Below, in pieces: positions 33,976 to 44,974 of a stretch of 64,000 nucleotides of DNA. This DNA comes from Bimastos eiseni (taxonomy: Eukaryota > Annelida > Clitellata > Crassiclitellata > Lumbricidae). The position numbers were made by a program, and so were the translations under genes. The DNA lies in NCBI GenBank assembly GCA_959347315.1, contig OY365817.1, forward strand, positions 2,390,295 through 2,454,294, written 5' to 3'. Numbering within the stretch: the stretch's first letter is position 1; every line of letters begins with the position of its first letter. The notes under the pieces are model-generated. The model saw only the letters and a list, made by a program, of their open reading frames with translations. It made no database searches and was not told the DNA's origin.

Positions 33976-35067
33976 CTGCAGAAACAATTCCAGTTGTAAT
34001 ATTGTAAAAACAACAATTTCTATTATAATACTGTGATTACACCAATTTCAATTGTAATACTGTAATTACATTAACTTCCACTGTAATCCTGTAATTACAA
34101 CAGTTTCAATTGTAATACTGCAGTTAAAACAATTTCAAATACAACAATTTCAATTGTAATACTGTATTTACATTAACTTCCATGGTAATACTGCCAAGGA
34201 ACAGCAGTTCAGAGACCCGTCAATGCAATGGATGTTGACTTGGATGATAGTACAGTGGTCAGCGCAATGGACCGTGCATCGAGTGGGTAGAGGTTCAACC
34301 CCACCCCATCGCTCATTGCATAAATGCATGACCCATCTGCATCTTTGACCCAACTCGGCTACAATAAGCACACTGACCAGATCCTATTGTACCCCATCGC
34401 GGGAAGATGAAACGGTGAGAGCGAGGACAGGCCGCACGCCCTCACATGCACACGCTAAAAAGATGAAGACACTTCATAATCCTTCAGGGCTGCCCCAGGG
34501 ATCGCTCTTCTATTCTCTTTTTTTATTCTTCAACAGCATCGTCGTCAGTAGAAAGCTACTTCTAGGATGCTGTGGCGTTTTTGCGCCGGTACTGCCGAGG
34601 GGTAGCGTTTCGGCTGCCCTCCTTTACTGTTGATGGAGCTTTTTCGCTCCCTATGGGAGCAATTTCGCTCCCTCTGTGGGAGCCATTTCGCTCCCATTGG
34701 GGGCTCCCTAAGGCTATATAAGGGAGCGCAGAGTTGCACTCTAAATCATCCTTGTCATGGACGCGTCGTTAAATAAACTTATTACACACGCACCCTAAAA
34801 GAGGCAGCACACAGAAGGTCGGAATTGAACGATAGGCAGATTCGTTATGTTGACTGTTCGATGCTGATTTAGTTAATGATAACGTATATTTGTCCATCAA
34901 CGATTGGTTTCGTCTCCAGCCTAGTGATTTTCAAATTCGTAGCAGTCTCGAAAGCCTGCGCCTGAGCGAAAGCGCTTCAGTAGCAGTGGATACAATTATT
35001 AGACACCTTAATTTTAAACAATTTCATTCACATTAGCCATAAATTTTGGCACACACATTACTCATAG
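33976..35067 (-). other. Dynein intron with repeats
   Basis: It contains a (AATTTCAATTGTAATACTGT) tandem array at 33985-34195 (about 50-bp higher unit, 4 copies), a tRNA-like/SINE sequence at 34225-34330, and an LTR-like block at 34600-34800 with TATATAAGGG (34715) and AATAAA (34772). Three copies of an inverted GGGAGC...GCTCCC unit lie before that TATA. Confidence 0.55.
34225..34330 (+). repeat. tRNA-like SINE candidate
   Basis: A degenerate A box (AGTGGTCAGCGCAATGG) and a good B box (GAGGTTCAACCCC) lie about 60 bp apart. There is no closed acceptor stem. Confidence 0.4.
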
Positions 35068-35369
35068 CAGAGGTGTAACAAGCGGGGGGGGCAGAGGGGC
35101 ACCGGCCCCCCAGTTTCAAAACAGAGGGAGCAAAGCCCCCAAATTTTAGTGTCCAGTGCCCCCCCCCCCATGTGCCTCTCCAAATCGGTTCTTTTTATGT
35201 TTCTCCAATAGCTTTTTAAGATGACCTTTGTTAAGATAATTTGTGCCCCCATTTTTCAAATTTCTGGGGAGCAAAATTCGAAAAGTGGGGGGCCAAAATA
35301 ATGTTTGGCGCTTTGCTCAATATTTTTTAAATTATGCCCCCCACTTTTCAAAACCTTGTTACACCTCTG
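35068..35369. mobile_element. hAT-like MITE with near-perfect 8-bp duplication
   Basis: The ends CAGAGGTGTAACAAGCGGGG and AAACCTTGTTACACCTCTG are inverted repeats. The flanks ACTCATAG (35060-35067) and GCTCATAG (35370-35377) match at 7 of 8 positions. The 302-bp element has no coding capacity. A second copy is at 25577-25848, in another dynein intron. Confidence 0.85.
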
Positions 35370-35494
35370 GCTCATAGTAACAACCAGAATATCAACCACT
35401 GTTTGCACAGGCGCACACATAGAGCCTGGCCAATGGCGTCCTAACCCAGAGTTGACATTATGACCTGCAATCTTACAAAATGTCGACGTTGTAC

Positions 35495-35590
35495 CTCAAC
35501 TTTCCCTGTCGTTATGAAGAGCTTTTTGTTCAGTGACGATGACGATGTTGATGACGTAGATAGATGTTGAGCTCCGGGAAAATCTGATTT
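35495..35590 (-). CDS. DNAH5: Dynein heavy chain exon 5
   Basis: There are 32 codons between TTTATCTAG|AAA and GAG|GTACAA, phase 0. The exon begins with a Ser/Thr-rich linker (STSSTSSSS) and ends KKLFITTGKVE, which aligns to KPKVFVTEGNDV of DNAH5. The linker is poorly conserved in the family, but the overall length agrees to within one residue. A later acceptor would break the phase, which fixes the start. Confidence 0.82.
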
Positions 35591-36214
35591 CTAGATAAAA
35601 CATGGCAAAAATAATGGTCATTAGTGATCTGTCAGAAACTCAAAGATTCATTCTAAGAATAACAAGAGAATAACATATATATGTAACATGATGTATTCAA
35701 TTTTGTCTGTTTGCCCTTCTTACTTCCAGTTGTGATCAATTTTCATGTCGACATATGGGTCAAAAGGCACAAGCCATAATAAAGCTCTGGGGATGCCCCA
35801 CCATAGACTCAGGATGCAAAATTCTTTTGGCCATAAGCAACGTTATATCACATGAGCCTACAGAGGATATAAAGCAGACACTGTAAAATTGCTGGATATA
35901 TTCAGCATGTAGCAAAATGGTCACCTCAGGCTAAAAACTTCTCAGATAGGCTATGTCTTCTTTAAAATCAACAGACAACGAAACCACTCGCACAGTTCAA
36001 CTGACCACTTTACACTGGTTCAACAATATTAACTCTCAATCATCCAAATTTAAAAATGACAACATGAGCAATTTATTTTCGCACTACAGGTGCGACTGGT
36101 ACAAACAATGCAAAATGATAAAACTTAACACAATCCGGTTTGTATCCGATCTAAGAAAAACAATCCTTGTCAAATGCAATTCTAAAATGAGTTCGAGTGA
36201 TCAAAGTTACTGAC

Positions 36215-36286
36215 CGGTACATCTTGTTGGTAGAACATCAGTTTCTGACTCCCATTGACAGCCAGAAACTCCTCCAAGAGCCCAAA
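36215..36286 (-). CDS. DNAH5: Dynein heavy chain exon 4
   Basis: There are 24 codons between ATTGTAG|TTT and CCG|GTCAGT, phase 0 at both ends. The peptide LLEEFLAVNGSQKLMFYQQD matches the vertebrate IDQLFAVGG...LMFYYQD segment with no gap. The 3' splice site is unusual because an (AAT/GAT)n microsatellite (36291-36385) abuts it in place of a pyrimidine tract. Confidence 0.9.
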
Positions 36287-36290
36287 CTAC

Positions 36291-36292
36291 AA

Positions 36293-36337
<45 letters not shown>

Positions 36338-36385
36338 CATTATCATCATCATCATCATCTTCATCATCATCATCATTATTACATC
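36291..36385. repeat. (ATT)n/(ATC)n microsatellite at a splice acceptor
   Basis: A long (TTA)n tract followed by (ATC)n on the plus strand. On the dynein sense strand it directly precedes the acceptor at 36287. Confidence 0.95.
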
Positions 36386-36711
36386 AGTTTTTTATAGCGT
36401 CCCTTAAATGCCTTCTACTCAGAAGCGCTCCCACCCCCACCACGGTCAAACAGGACAGTCTTAAGGCCAGAGAAAAACAGAGCAGATTAACCTACAAGTG
36501 TGAGACGCAATGCAACTGGAAGGTCATTCCAGGTCACCGGACCAGCCAGTGAAAAAGCACGGCGCTGTCGGATAGCAGTCATCGCACGGGGGACAAGCAA
36601 CTCCGCTTGCGCAGCAGAACGCAACAAACCACGGCGTCCAACAGAGACAGTGCGGCAGCAAAGTTCAATCAGGTGGAGGAGCAATAAACAACCCTCTACA
36701 ATAAACAGCAC
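36385..36711 (-). mobile_element. LINE 3' fragment
   Basis: The minus-strand frame contains GLLRSAAQAELLVPRAMTA, then RRAFSLAGPVTWNDLPVAL, the conserved C-terminal signature of many non-LTR elements. It shares a GCGTCCC...CTCAGAAGCGCTC segment with pieces at 48.5, 54.9 and 62.3 kb, suggesting one LINE family. An AACA(A/G)CACTCTACAATAA tandem array follows at 36690-36785. Confidence 0.65.
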
Positions 36712-36789
36712 TCTACAATAAACAACGCTCTACAATTATAAACAACACTCTACAATAAACAGCGCTCTGCGATTAACAACGTTCTTATT

Positions 36790-37201
36790 TCGCTTTTTCT
36801 CTCACATTCACTTTCCTACTCTCTATCGCTTTTATGTCTGTCAATTGTGACTTCACGCTGCTCTCCTTCGCTCTAACTCGCACCCTTTCTCTCACTTTTG
36901 TCTTATCTCTCTTTTCTTTGCTCTCTCACTCCTTCCCTTTCTGTCTCTGCATCTCTCTGTCTCTTCCCCCTCTGTCTCTGTCTCTCTCTCGACCTCACTC
37001 TTTGCCTCGGTCTATGTATGCTTTACCGCCAACATCAGGCAAATTAATTGATGGTATAAAATCAAAATTCAACATAATTGCATTTTTCATAACAAGCCCA
37101 TGTACGCATGTACGGTTACAGTCGGAACGAGTGGACACTCTGACCCCTTCACTCCACAATACATCAATCCCTGACTCAATTAAAAGATTTACAGCTCATA
37201 C
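36790..37201 (-). other. Dynein intron, CT-rich
   Basis: CTCTCT/CTTTCT pyrimidine-rich DNA to about 37010, then ordinary sequence up to the exon at 37202. The 133-codon plus-strand frame at 36834-37235 is a low-complexity artefact. Confidence 0.6.
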
Positions 37202-37264
37202 CTTTTCATCGCCAAGGATAACATCTTCCACCTGACTAACATCCATATCCAACGCCGGTGCCAA
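37202..37264 (-). CDS. DNAH5: Dynein heavy chain exon 3
   Basis: The exon has 21 codons between CATTTCCAG|TTG and AAG|GTATGA, phase 0 at both ends. The peptide LDMDVSQVEDVILGDEK corresponds to the DNAH5 segment containing the VEDAIL motif. With the preceding 11-codon exon it reproduces the vertebrate spacing from LDARH to VED exactly (25 residues). Confidence 0.87.
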
Positions 37265-39361
37265 CTGGAAATGCAAAGCATTAATTTCGAAAAGGTATAG
37301 TTAAAATCTTACAATTACTAATAAAAGGCAAAGGTGTGCAGTGGAACAAATCTCGTGCGTTGCAGCATCTACTAGCTTTGATTAATTAGTCTTTCTCTTT
37401 TTTCACTCTTTGTTATTATTCCGCTTGATTAACATGAAATTTTTTTAGATGATTATCTGGGCCTAATCTGGGTGTCCCTTGTTAGCGTGATCTTCTTGGC
37501 CCTTTTAGGTGTCTCCCGTTGCCTTCTAATATTACCTACTTATATCAACTTATTATTTGCTAAGCTGAATGCAATAAAAGAGTATGTTATGTTATGGTTA
37601 TTAATCGTGTAAAATGAGGGGCTCTTGAGTCGCAATGCTGTCGACTCGGTCAAACATTTGCGGTTATCATTACGACGGTCTTGATCAATATATAATATTG
37701 AATTTTTAGTTTAAACTTCACGCATCTGCTGAATATTACCGTGAACACACACGAGAGGCCAGCAACTGCTCTGCCTAAGAACCCTAAATTTCTCTGCCAT
37801 GCAAACAGCATTTCTGTTTGTGGTCCTACATATCAAACGTAACTGATTTTTAAGTCAGTCTAGATCTACATGTAGGGCCGATGCAAGACTTTTAAACGGG
37901 TAGGCCTGCCTACATCAGCATTCACCAACCAGTTAGTAAACCACGCGACTAATTTTTAAGTGATAGTCTATTATATAGACCGTATACTTAAAAATTCTTT
38001 ACAATAGCAAGAAATAATATTCCGCTAAATAACTAACTGCAATAATATTGGACCATAAGACATCGACACGCATCCGAAAACAACAGGTTCTGTAACTCAA
38101 TTCAACCAGGCGAATGACGTAATGGCGTACAGTCAAGCGAACAGCCGATCGTCGTTGACCGCACGTCTAAGCAAATATTCGATAAAATAGTCTGATTATT
38201 TACCTCAGAACCATATCGCTAGCTCTCAAACGACTGGTTTTACACGTATAAAGCGGGAATTTATCAAATTTACGGTCCAAAATAACTTAAATCGGACTTT
38301 AAAGGCACGAAATGCCCGGCCATTCAGCTTAGACGATGCGGTCCAACAGCGCGTTCGAGGACTGATCACGTGACATTCGCAATCAAAATTGGCGCCATCT
38401 GGCGGTAGGTTTCATGCCTTAAGCATAGTCTGCATCAGAGACTCAAATGTCAAGCTTACGCCAATTAAAAGTAACAAGAGAAAGAATTCTCGTACGGAAA
38501 TGTAGCGTTTACTGAAGATAGTTAAGCGTATATTAGGCCTATGGCAGAAAATGGTCAATTGGACACATGACACATTGATTCAATCGCGTGTGATAAAAAG
38601 GCACGGTAACAAAACCCTGTTTTGCCAAAGGACAACTTAACGGTGAAACTCTTACAATTGCAGGAAGGCAGGAAGAGGAAATACAGACAAAAAACAGCCG
38701 CAAATGCACACACTTAAGCACACACACACGTCAGAGGTAATTTGTTTGGTCTGTTTGATCGCTTTGTTTATGGGACAGGCACGTTGAAGCATTTATATAC
38801 GTGCAGTATCACATGTATATCGTTGTGACTTTGAATCCTTAAAATTGACAACACATATGGCATTGACATGACAGATGTTATGAACCAACTGAAGCTCTAG
38901 GCGTTCTAATTTATGAGTAGTAATAATAATAATTACGACGACAACAATAACAACACTAATAATTAATGATATTTTGGACACTACATAGTTTAAGTTGCAT
39001 TAATTGTTATTATATACATACATATAGTCAGGATATATTTAATGCAAGCTATGAGCGTAGCGACGATCGCTTTGTGGGCACTAGCCGCAGCTGCTGTATT
39101 GGACTGTATCGAACCTGTGCTGATGTCAGGTTGCGCGCGAAATTTGCAGAGCTGCTGACTAGCAATTTTAGTTGTCGTGCGTTCGTTTTAGACCCTATGG
39201 AGTTCTAGCATTGTGTGCTGTTCTCGTTGATAATTGCAATTTGTGTTGGATAATATTTTTGGTATGAAAGTAATAAGAAAAGTTAAAAGAAATCGCAGTT
39301 GTTTCTCTATATTAGAAATACAATTAAAAAGTCGATCGATAGTTAGGCGAAATCTGAACGT
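37265..39361 (-). other. Dynein intron, no gene seen
   Basis: AT-rich with no recognised domain or RNA. It includes the motif GATCACGTGACATTCGCAATC around 38370 and short (CA)n near 38715-38730. Confidence 0.4.
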
Positions 39362-39363
39362 TA

Positions 39364-40278
39364 CACTCTAAAAACGACTACGTTAGACTCAACGTATATT
39401 GTTACGTAGTACTACGTTGTATATGTCCTGAGTAATACCACGTTAGATTGACCTAGTGACCTCTGCAACGTAGTAAACTACGTTAAATCTTCTAACGTAG
39501 ATCAACGCAGTTTGCAGCGTAGCATGCGTTTTCTGTCTGATGAATAATTATTAATATAATTCAAAGTGTCTTTTTTGACAGAAAACCTTCATATTGAATA
39601 ATTCTACATTTGCCAAAGAAATAAAGTTTTGGGGATTCGAACCCACGCCATTAACTCTACTAAAGCGCTCGAGGCAAACGCATACCCATTCGGCTAATCT
39701 GCACCACTTGAATACTTCCACTTAACTCATTGCATTTCGAACGACCATACCATGTCTATTTCTCTAACAGTTGTTTATGTTAATGTACTTTCTACTCCAT
39801 AGAAATTCAATTCCTGTCTCATTCTTTATGGAGATTTTATATTTAATAGCGTCGCACTGAAGAATCGATTGATAGCAAATAGAGTTCATTAAATGTGTTC
39901 AAGCGCAACGCTATGTGCGGTTCGAAATTTGCGAACTTCTCTAAATAATATTATTCACGTTAATTCTCATGTGTGAGAACATTTAATTATTTACTAAATG
40001 CTGATTTATCTGCTTAATAAAATTATTATTAAAAACCCAAGTCGCCTAGTGTACATGATTGCATCCGAACTACATTTTGCGCCCAAGCACACGATATAGG
40101 GTTATAAGGATGCAACGTATTTCTACGTTAGGTGAGGGTAACGTAGTTTCAATGCGTTCAACGTTAACGTAGTTTTCTTACGTTGAACGTATTCTACACC
40201 AATAACAACAGAATAAAACGTTAGAAATGGTTAACGTAGTCATATACGTTCTCCGCTAACGTAGTTATTTTTGGAGTG
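39364..40278. mobile_element. TIR element with TA duplication, tRNA-like insert
   Basis: CACTCTAAAAACGACTACGT at the left and ACGTAGTTATTTTTGGAGTG at the right are inverted. TA flanks both ends (39362-39363, 40279-40280), as for Tc1/mariner-type elements. Both subterminal regions (39375-39530, 40105-40270) are packed with ACGTAGTT/AACGTA motifs. No transposase is present. A tRNA-like sequence sits at 39630-39708. Confidence 0.75.
39630..39708 (-). repeat. tRNA-like sequence inside the TIR element
   Basis: On the minus strand TTAGCCGAATGGG fits the A box and GGGTTCGAATCCCC the B box perfectly. The acceptor arms (GGTGCAG, AAAACTT) do not pair, so a tRNA pseudogene or SINE head is more likely than a working tRNA. 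Confidence 0.55.
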
Positions 40279-40309
40279 TAGTCCGTTTGCTGGAGCGAGA
40301 GAAAGCTGG

Positions 40310-40315
40310 TTGACA

Positions 40316-40353
<38 letters not shown>

Positions 40354-40357
40354 TATA

Positions 40358-40393
<36 letters not shown>

Positions 40394-40395
40394 TC
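40310..40395. repeat. (ATT)n microsatellite
   Basis: About 27 copies of ATT with two small interruptions, just downstream of the 33-nt dynein exon in gene orientation. Confidence 0.95.
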
Positions 40396-40519
40396 GTTTA
40401 ATTTCAAACTGACAAACCGCATTATGATCACAAGCTCTGAATGAACGAACGATGACAAGTTATTATTACAGAAGTCGAATTTAACTGTCAGCAGCCAAGC
40501 AAGTGATAACAATACATAC

Positions 40520-40552
40520 CTTCGAGAAGAGGAAAAGATGACGAGCGTCCAG
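40520..40552 (-). CDS. DNAH5: Dynein heavy chain exon 2 (33-nt microexon)
   Basis: Acceptor TTTCTTTACAG|CTG and donor AAG|GTATGTA bound exactly 11 codons reading LDARHLFLFSK. This matches the conserved LDARH...F stretch near the N terminus of DNAH5. Both boundaries are phase 0 and join cleanly to the exons on either side. It is far too short for ORF-based calling and was found only by homology plus splice sites. It lies next to a long (ATT)n microsatellite at 40315-40395. Confidence 0.85.
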
Positions 40553-40639
40553 CTGTAAAGAAACAAAAACGAATTAATCTAATCTTACCTAAATTAATCC
40601 AATCAGATAAAATCTAATCAAATCTAACCTCATAATTGT

Positions 40640-41120
40640 AGTCGACATTTAACGACATCTTAGGGCATCGTAGCGCAGAGCCGTCGTCCTACAGGACTTG
40701 TCTTATTAAAGCGAGTAATAAATTATCAATTGTTTTTTTATTGTATTCCCAATGGCACTGCATTGTATTGTAACAAAGGCAGTTGGCGTCGACAGAAATA
40801 TTACTTATAAACATTTCTCACTTTGTGTGGCCTACATGTTATGCAGTTTTTGTTTAATTGATAATTGATTGACAGACGGTTAGAGTTGGTTGGTGATTGC
40901 TACCTAACAAAGTTGATTAGCGTCGCCCTCCTTTATGCAGGCCTGGGTCTGGCACTGCTGGAAGTACAAACAGTGACGCGTGGTGCCGTGGTTAAACGGA
41001 TAGAGTATCATATATAGTAGGAATTTTAGTTCAACGAAACTGTGATACCAAAGATCATTTTGCGTTACCCTCATCTTTTATGCAGGCTTGGGACTGGCAC
41101 AGCCAGAGTGCGAGCGGTGT
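40640..41120 (+). repeat. Tandem SINE-like copies
   Basis: A TTTAACGACATCTTAGGGCA repeat copy (40647) is followed by two units of the dispersed SINE-like family (40906-40977 and 41040-41110). They are separated by TTAAACGG and end in GCCAGAGTGCGAGC. The same order of units recurs at 43942-44405, so they may be parts of one composite repeat. Confidence 0.7.
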
Positions 41121-41219
41121 CCGAGTTTCTCGGAGCGACATAAATATATATAGCACATAACCCACGATTATAAAACATAATAACGCTGCTGAGACCGATT
41201 TAAAGTGTCTGACCGGATG

Positions 41220-43943
41220 CTAAATTTTAAATGTCAAGTATTCGTAATCGTAATCTCCAAATTTCTAAAGCGCCACTTTAAGGCTATGCGCGGGGCACCA
41301 GCTCATTCACGAGCGCTGCGTCAAATCAAAGGGGTGTCCAAAGGATAGTCCGTGGGCGGTCAGAGTTCGGTTACCAGGAAGTCAGCAGGGAGGCAGAGTA
41401 GCTGTTAAGGAGGGTGTCGCTTTGGTCGAGGATTGACAGGTGGGATGTCAAGTAGTGAGTCTGGGTAAGAGTTCTTGAAAAGGTGGGATTTAAGTTTAGG
41501 ATGGAAAGCCGGGGTGTGATGGACAGAGGCGCTAGGGACAGATGATGCTGCATGACGGGAAATGATGCTGAAGGAACCGAGAAGGCACGAAATTCAGGAG
41601 GTAGGTCGTACCAGAGACGAGGTGCGGCGTTTGATATTGCGCGGTTGGAGAACTTGAGATGAGATGTGATCGGAGGTCGAGTGAGGGTGAGGCAAGAGGA
41701 CGATCGGGTAGAGCGGGTTGGCTGGATGGTGAAGAGTTCGCGAAGATATTTGGGCTGTGAATATTGTATGGAGTTGTAAGTTAATGATAAGATTTTGAAG
41801 TGAATGCGCTCTGGGATTTTTAGCCAGTGAAGTGACTTGAGGATTGGGGTGATGTGATGATGCTTGGGTGTTCTGGTGACGGCTCTGGCTAATGAGTTTT
41901 TAATTAGTTGTGAACGTTTGATTTGTGTGGCTTCAAGGTTGAGGAAGAGGGAGTTGCAGTAGTCGAGCTTGGAGTGGACGATGGAGGTAGCAATGGTGGA
42001 AGCAGTTTTGAAGTCGAGCATGGGTCGGATGCGGCTGAGGTCTCGAATGTGCATGAAACAGGAGCGAGAGAGGTTTGAGATGTGATTGGAGAAAGAGAGA
42101 TGAAGATCAAAGGTGACGCCAAGATTTCGGACTGGGGCATCTGAGGTGAAGGGAAGGGATGAAGAGTTAGTGGGTAAGTGAATTGCAGGATCGGGTATTT
42201 TCTTGATTTTGTCAGGGAGGCCTATGAGGATAAATTCTGTCTTGGAAGGGTTGAGGCAGAGGAGGTTAGATGACATCCATTCGAAGACTAAGTTTACTAC
42301 ATTCAGTAGTTGTGCAATGGAGGTGGAGAAAGAGGTTGGGGAGAAGGATATGTAGAGTTGAGTGTCATCTGCATACAGGTGGTGGTCGACAGAGGAGGAT
42401 TGTATGAGATGACTTAAGGGTGTGGTATAGAGGATGAAGAGGAGTGATCCTAGGACGGAGCCTTGAGGGACACCACATGTGAGTGGAAGGGGTTGCGAGC
42501 AGAGTTCGGAGGCCTTGACAGAGAAGGAACTGGAAGATAAGTAGGATTGGAACCAGAGTAGAGCAGTTCCAGAAACGCCAAACCAAGAGGATAGTCTAGT
42601 CAAGAGAAGGCTGTGGTCAATGGTATCAAATGCAGCAGAGATGTCGAGGAGGCCGAGACAGGAAACTTGTTGATGGCTGACGGCAGAGACCAATTTCTTA
42701 TCTAAAGAGACAAGCAGAGTTTCTGTGGAGTGGTGTTTAGTGAAGCCTGATTGGTGGGGGTTTAGCAGTGAGTTTGTTGAGGCGGGTAAGAACAATTCAT
42801 TCAGTTAGTTTAGACAGAAAGGAGAGGTTAGAAATGGGACGGTAGTTAGAAAGACTCTCTTTGTCTAGATTTGCTTTTTTCAGTAGGGGAAAGACGATAG
42901 ATTGTTTAAAGACCTTAGGGAAAATTTCCGGTAGAAAGCGAAAGATTGATGATTTTAGTGATAATAGGAACAAGGATTGAGGCACAGTCTTTTAGGAGAG
43001 AGGTTGGGATAGGATCGAGTTCACATTGCTTGTTGGGAAGGGAATTTGGGAGGAGTAGTACTTCTGATTCAGTGGCAGGAGATAGAATTGAGAGCGATGA
43101 CTGATGCGAAGGCGGAGTAGGGTTGGGAGAAATCAGTGGAACAGTGTTGGAGGAGTTGGAGGCTAGAAGAGATTGTAGTGTGAAACGAAGAGATGAGATT
43201 TTGTCTGAGAAGAAAGAGCAGAAGGTGTCAGCGATAGAGGATGTGGGGATGGAGCTGGGCAGTGGTGAGGGAGACTTACGATGAAGAGAATTGATAGCTT
43301 TCCAGAGGTGTCTAGGATTGGAGGAACTGGAGTGGATAAGCGAGGAGTAGTATTTTTTCTTGGCTGCAGCGATAAGGTTATGGTATCTGTGTGTGGCTGA
43401 TTTGAGGGTAGACAGGGTTTTTGCTTTAGATGTTGAGTCTTTGGCGGGCTTGTAGGTGTGCTCAAAGCGCCTGCAGAAGGTTTTGAAAGCTTGGAGATAG
43501 GAGGTGAACCAAGGGTTAGATGTGCGTGAGCTGTGTGTGATAATGAGTGGTGCATGAGTGTCACGGAGGTTGGAGAGTGTTGAATTGGAACAAGACAGAA
43601 GATCATCTAGAGAAGGAGGAGGATTGAGGATAAGTTCGGAGTTAAGAATGTCCTTGATGAAGGCCTGACGGTCGATGGACCCGATGGAACGAGATGAGTG
43701 AGTGGTTGGAGGAGGGCGAGGAAAAGGCTTAATTTCGAGGTCGACAATGATAAGGTAGTGGTCGGTAATGTTTAGAATTGAGTGTGATAGCTTTGGAGAT
43801 AGGTGGGAGGCTGCGGAAGTGATAACAAGGTCGAGTGTGTGGTTCTTGATCTGGGTCGGAAAGTTGACGTGTTGAACGAGATTGAATGATGAGAGACGGC
43901 TGAGGAAGCCAGATGCAAGAGTATCAGAGGGATTGTGCGACAT
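41220..43943 (-). mobile_element. CR1/L2-type LINE, 5'-truncated, frameshifted
   Basis: The minus-strand ORF part 43943-42915 carries the end of an endonuclease domain and the linker (VITSAASHLSPKLSHSIL, NPRHLWKAINSLHRKSPSP). 42985-42797 carries [17 protein letters not shown]. 42795-41371 carries the reverse transcriptase, with motif A (LLDISAAFDTIDHSLLL), motif B (GVPQGSVLGSLLFILY) and motif C (YADDTQLY), ending in the C-terminal NAAPRLWYDLP region. The three pieces are in different frames, so at least two frameshifts inactivate it. The 3' tail (41370-41220) holds the GGCACCAGCTCATTCACGAG segment and ends near GTAATCGTAATC. Target-primed retrotransposition would explain the 5' truncation. 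Confidence 0.9.
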
Positions 43944-44878
43944 TTAACGACATTTTACAGCAGCGCCCCTCTTGTGCAAGACTTTTATTATCGAAGCGCG
44001 TTATAAATTTCAAGTAATCTTTATTTTATTTTATTGTATTGTAGCAAACGCCGTTGATGTCGACAGAAATATTTATTTAAAAAATTTCTTATCCTTGGTT
44101 TTGCACAAATGAAGGTTTTCGATTCAATTAGTAATAATTATTGAATGACAGCCGGATAGAGTTGGTTGACATAGTTGCTGCCTATGACGTCACGTCACCC
44201 TGTCATTACAAAGATAATTTGTGTCGCCCTCCTCCTATAACCAGCCTTGGGACTAGCACTGTTGGAGTACACTCAGTGATCAATCGGGTTAAACGGGTAG
44301 ATTAGTATGAGTTTCAGTTTAGTTAAACTATGTATATGATAACAGAGGTCATTAGCGGCGCCTTCCTTCCTTATCCATGCATGGGACTGGCACTACCAGA
44401 GTGCAAGCAGTGCAGTGATTCTATGAATTGACCTACTAATGAAACATTATTAATATTATTAGACCTACGAATTCAACATAGCGCTGCTATGGATCTACTT
44501 AAAGGTGTCTAACTGGATACCCATTTATTCCAAGACCGTTTGTGTCGACGTCATTTTTATCTACGTCGGTTAGCTCTTCCTCCTCCTACTCCTACTCCTC
44601 CGAGTAATCCCCAACTTCCTGCTCCTAATCGTCCTCATTCTCCTCCTCCTTCTCCTCCTGCTCCTCCTCCTCCTCCTCCTCTTGCTACAGTTCAGTCATT
44701 AGATAATAATTTGCGACTCTGTATCAACAACCAAGATGATTTGCGGAGTGTAGAACATAGAAATAATATAATTTTTAAAGGGTAATTTTTAAAACAATTT
44801 TGGAAATAGTTTTAGTTTTTGTCGTTTATTTAAGTGTCAATATGAAGCGATGCGGTTGGATGACTGTAAATTACTTAC
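43944..44878 (-). other. Dynein first intron (3' gene-strand end), repeats
   Basis: It contains a TTTAACGACATTTTACAGC repeat copy and SINE-like units at 44205-44268 and 44338-44405. A (CTCCTC)n pyrimidine tract lies at 44575-44690, giving a proline-rich open frame that I regard as an artefact. Confidence 0.6.
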
Positions 44879-44974
44879 GGTCAGCCTTCGTTCCTCTTTG
44901 CACGCTTTCAGTTGCTGCTGTAGTTTCTTCATCGCTTCTCCTGTCATCATGACGCTCGTTTTAACCACACGCGA
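44879..44974 (-). CDS. DNAH5: Dynein heavy chain (DNAH5/8-like) exon 1 of 20 in this window
   Basis: This is the most 5' dynein exon I can place. An ATG at 44950 opens 24 codons ending KACKEERRLT, followed by a strong donor (ACC|GTAAGT at 44878). The peptide MKKLQQQLKACKEERRL lines up with the start of vertebrate DNAH5, just before its LDARH motif, and the next exon begins LDARH in the same phase. A good acceptor (CTCTTTTGTAG|TCG) lies at 44975, so the exon may instead begin at 44974 (32 codons) with the true start further upstream. The product is the tail of an axonemal outer-arm dynein heavy chain, the ATP-driven motor of motile cilia; the tail binds intermediate chains and docks the motor on the doublet. 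The choice of DNAH5 over DNAH8 is not resolvable; many invertebrates have one ortholog for both. Confidence 0.75.

Noticed and set aside
39630..39708. Functional class II tRNA gene
   Set aside because: A and B boxes are excellent, but the acceptor stem does not pair and it sits in a transposon.
44540..44785. Proline-rich plus-strand frame
   Set aside because: Encoded by the (CTCCTC)n pyrimidine tract; no start context or splice support.
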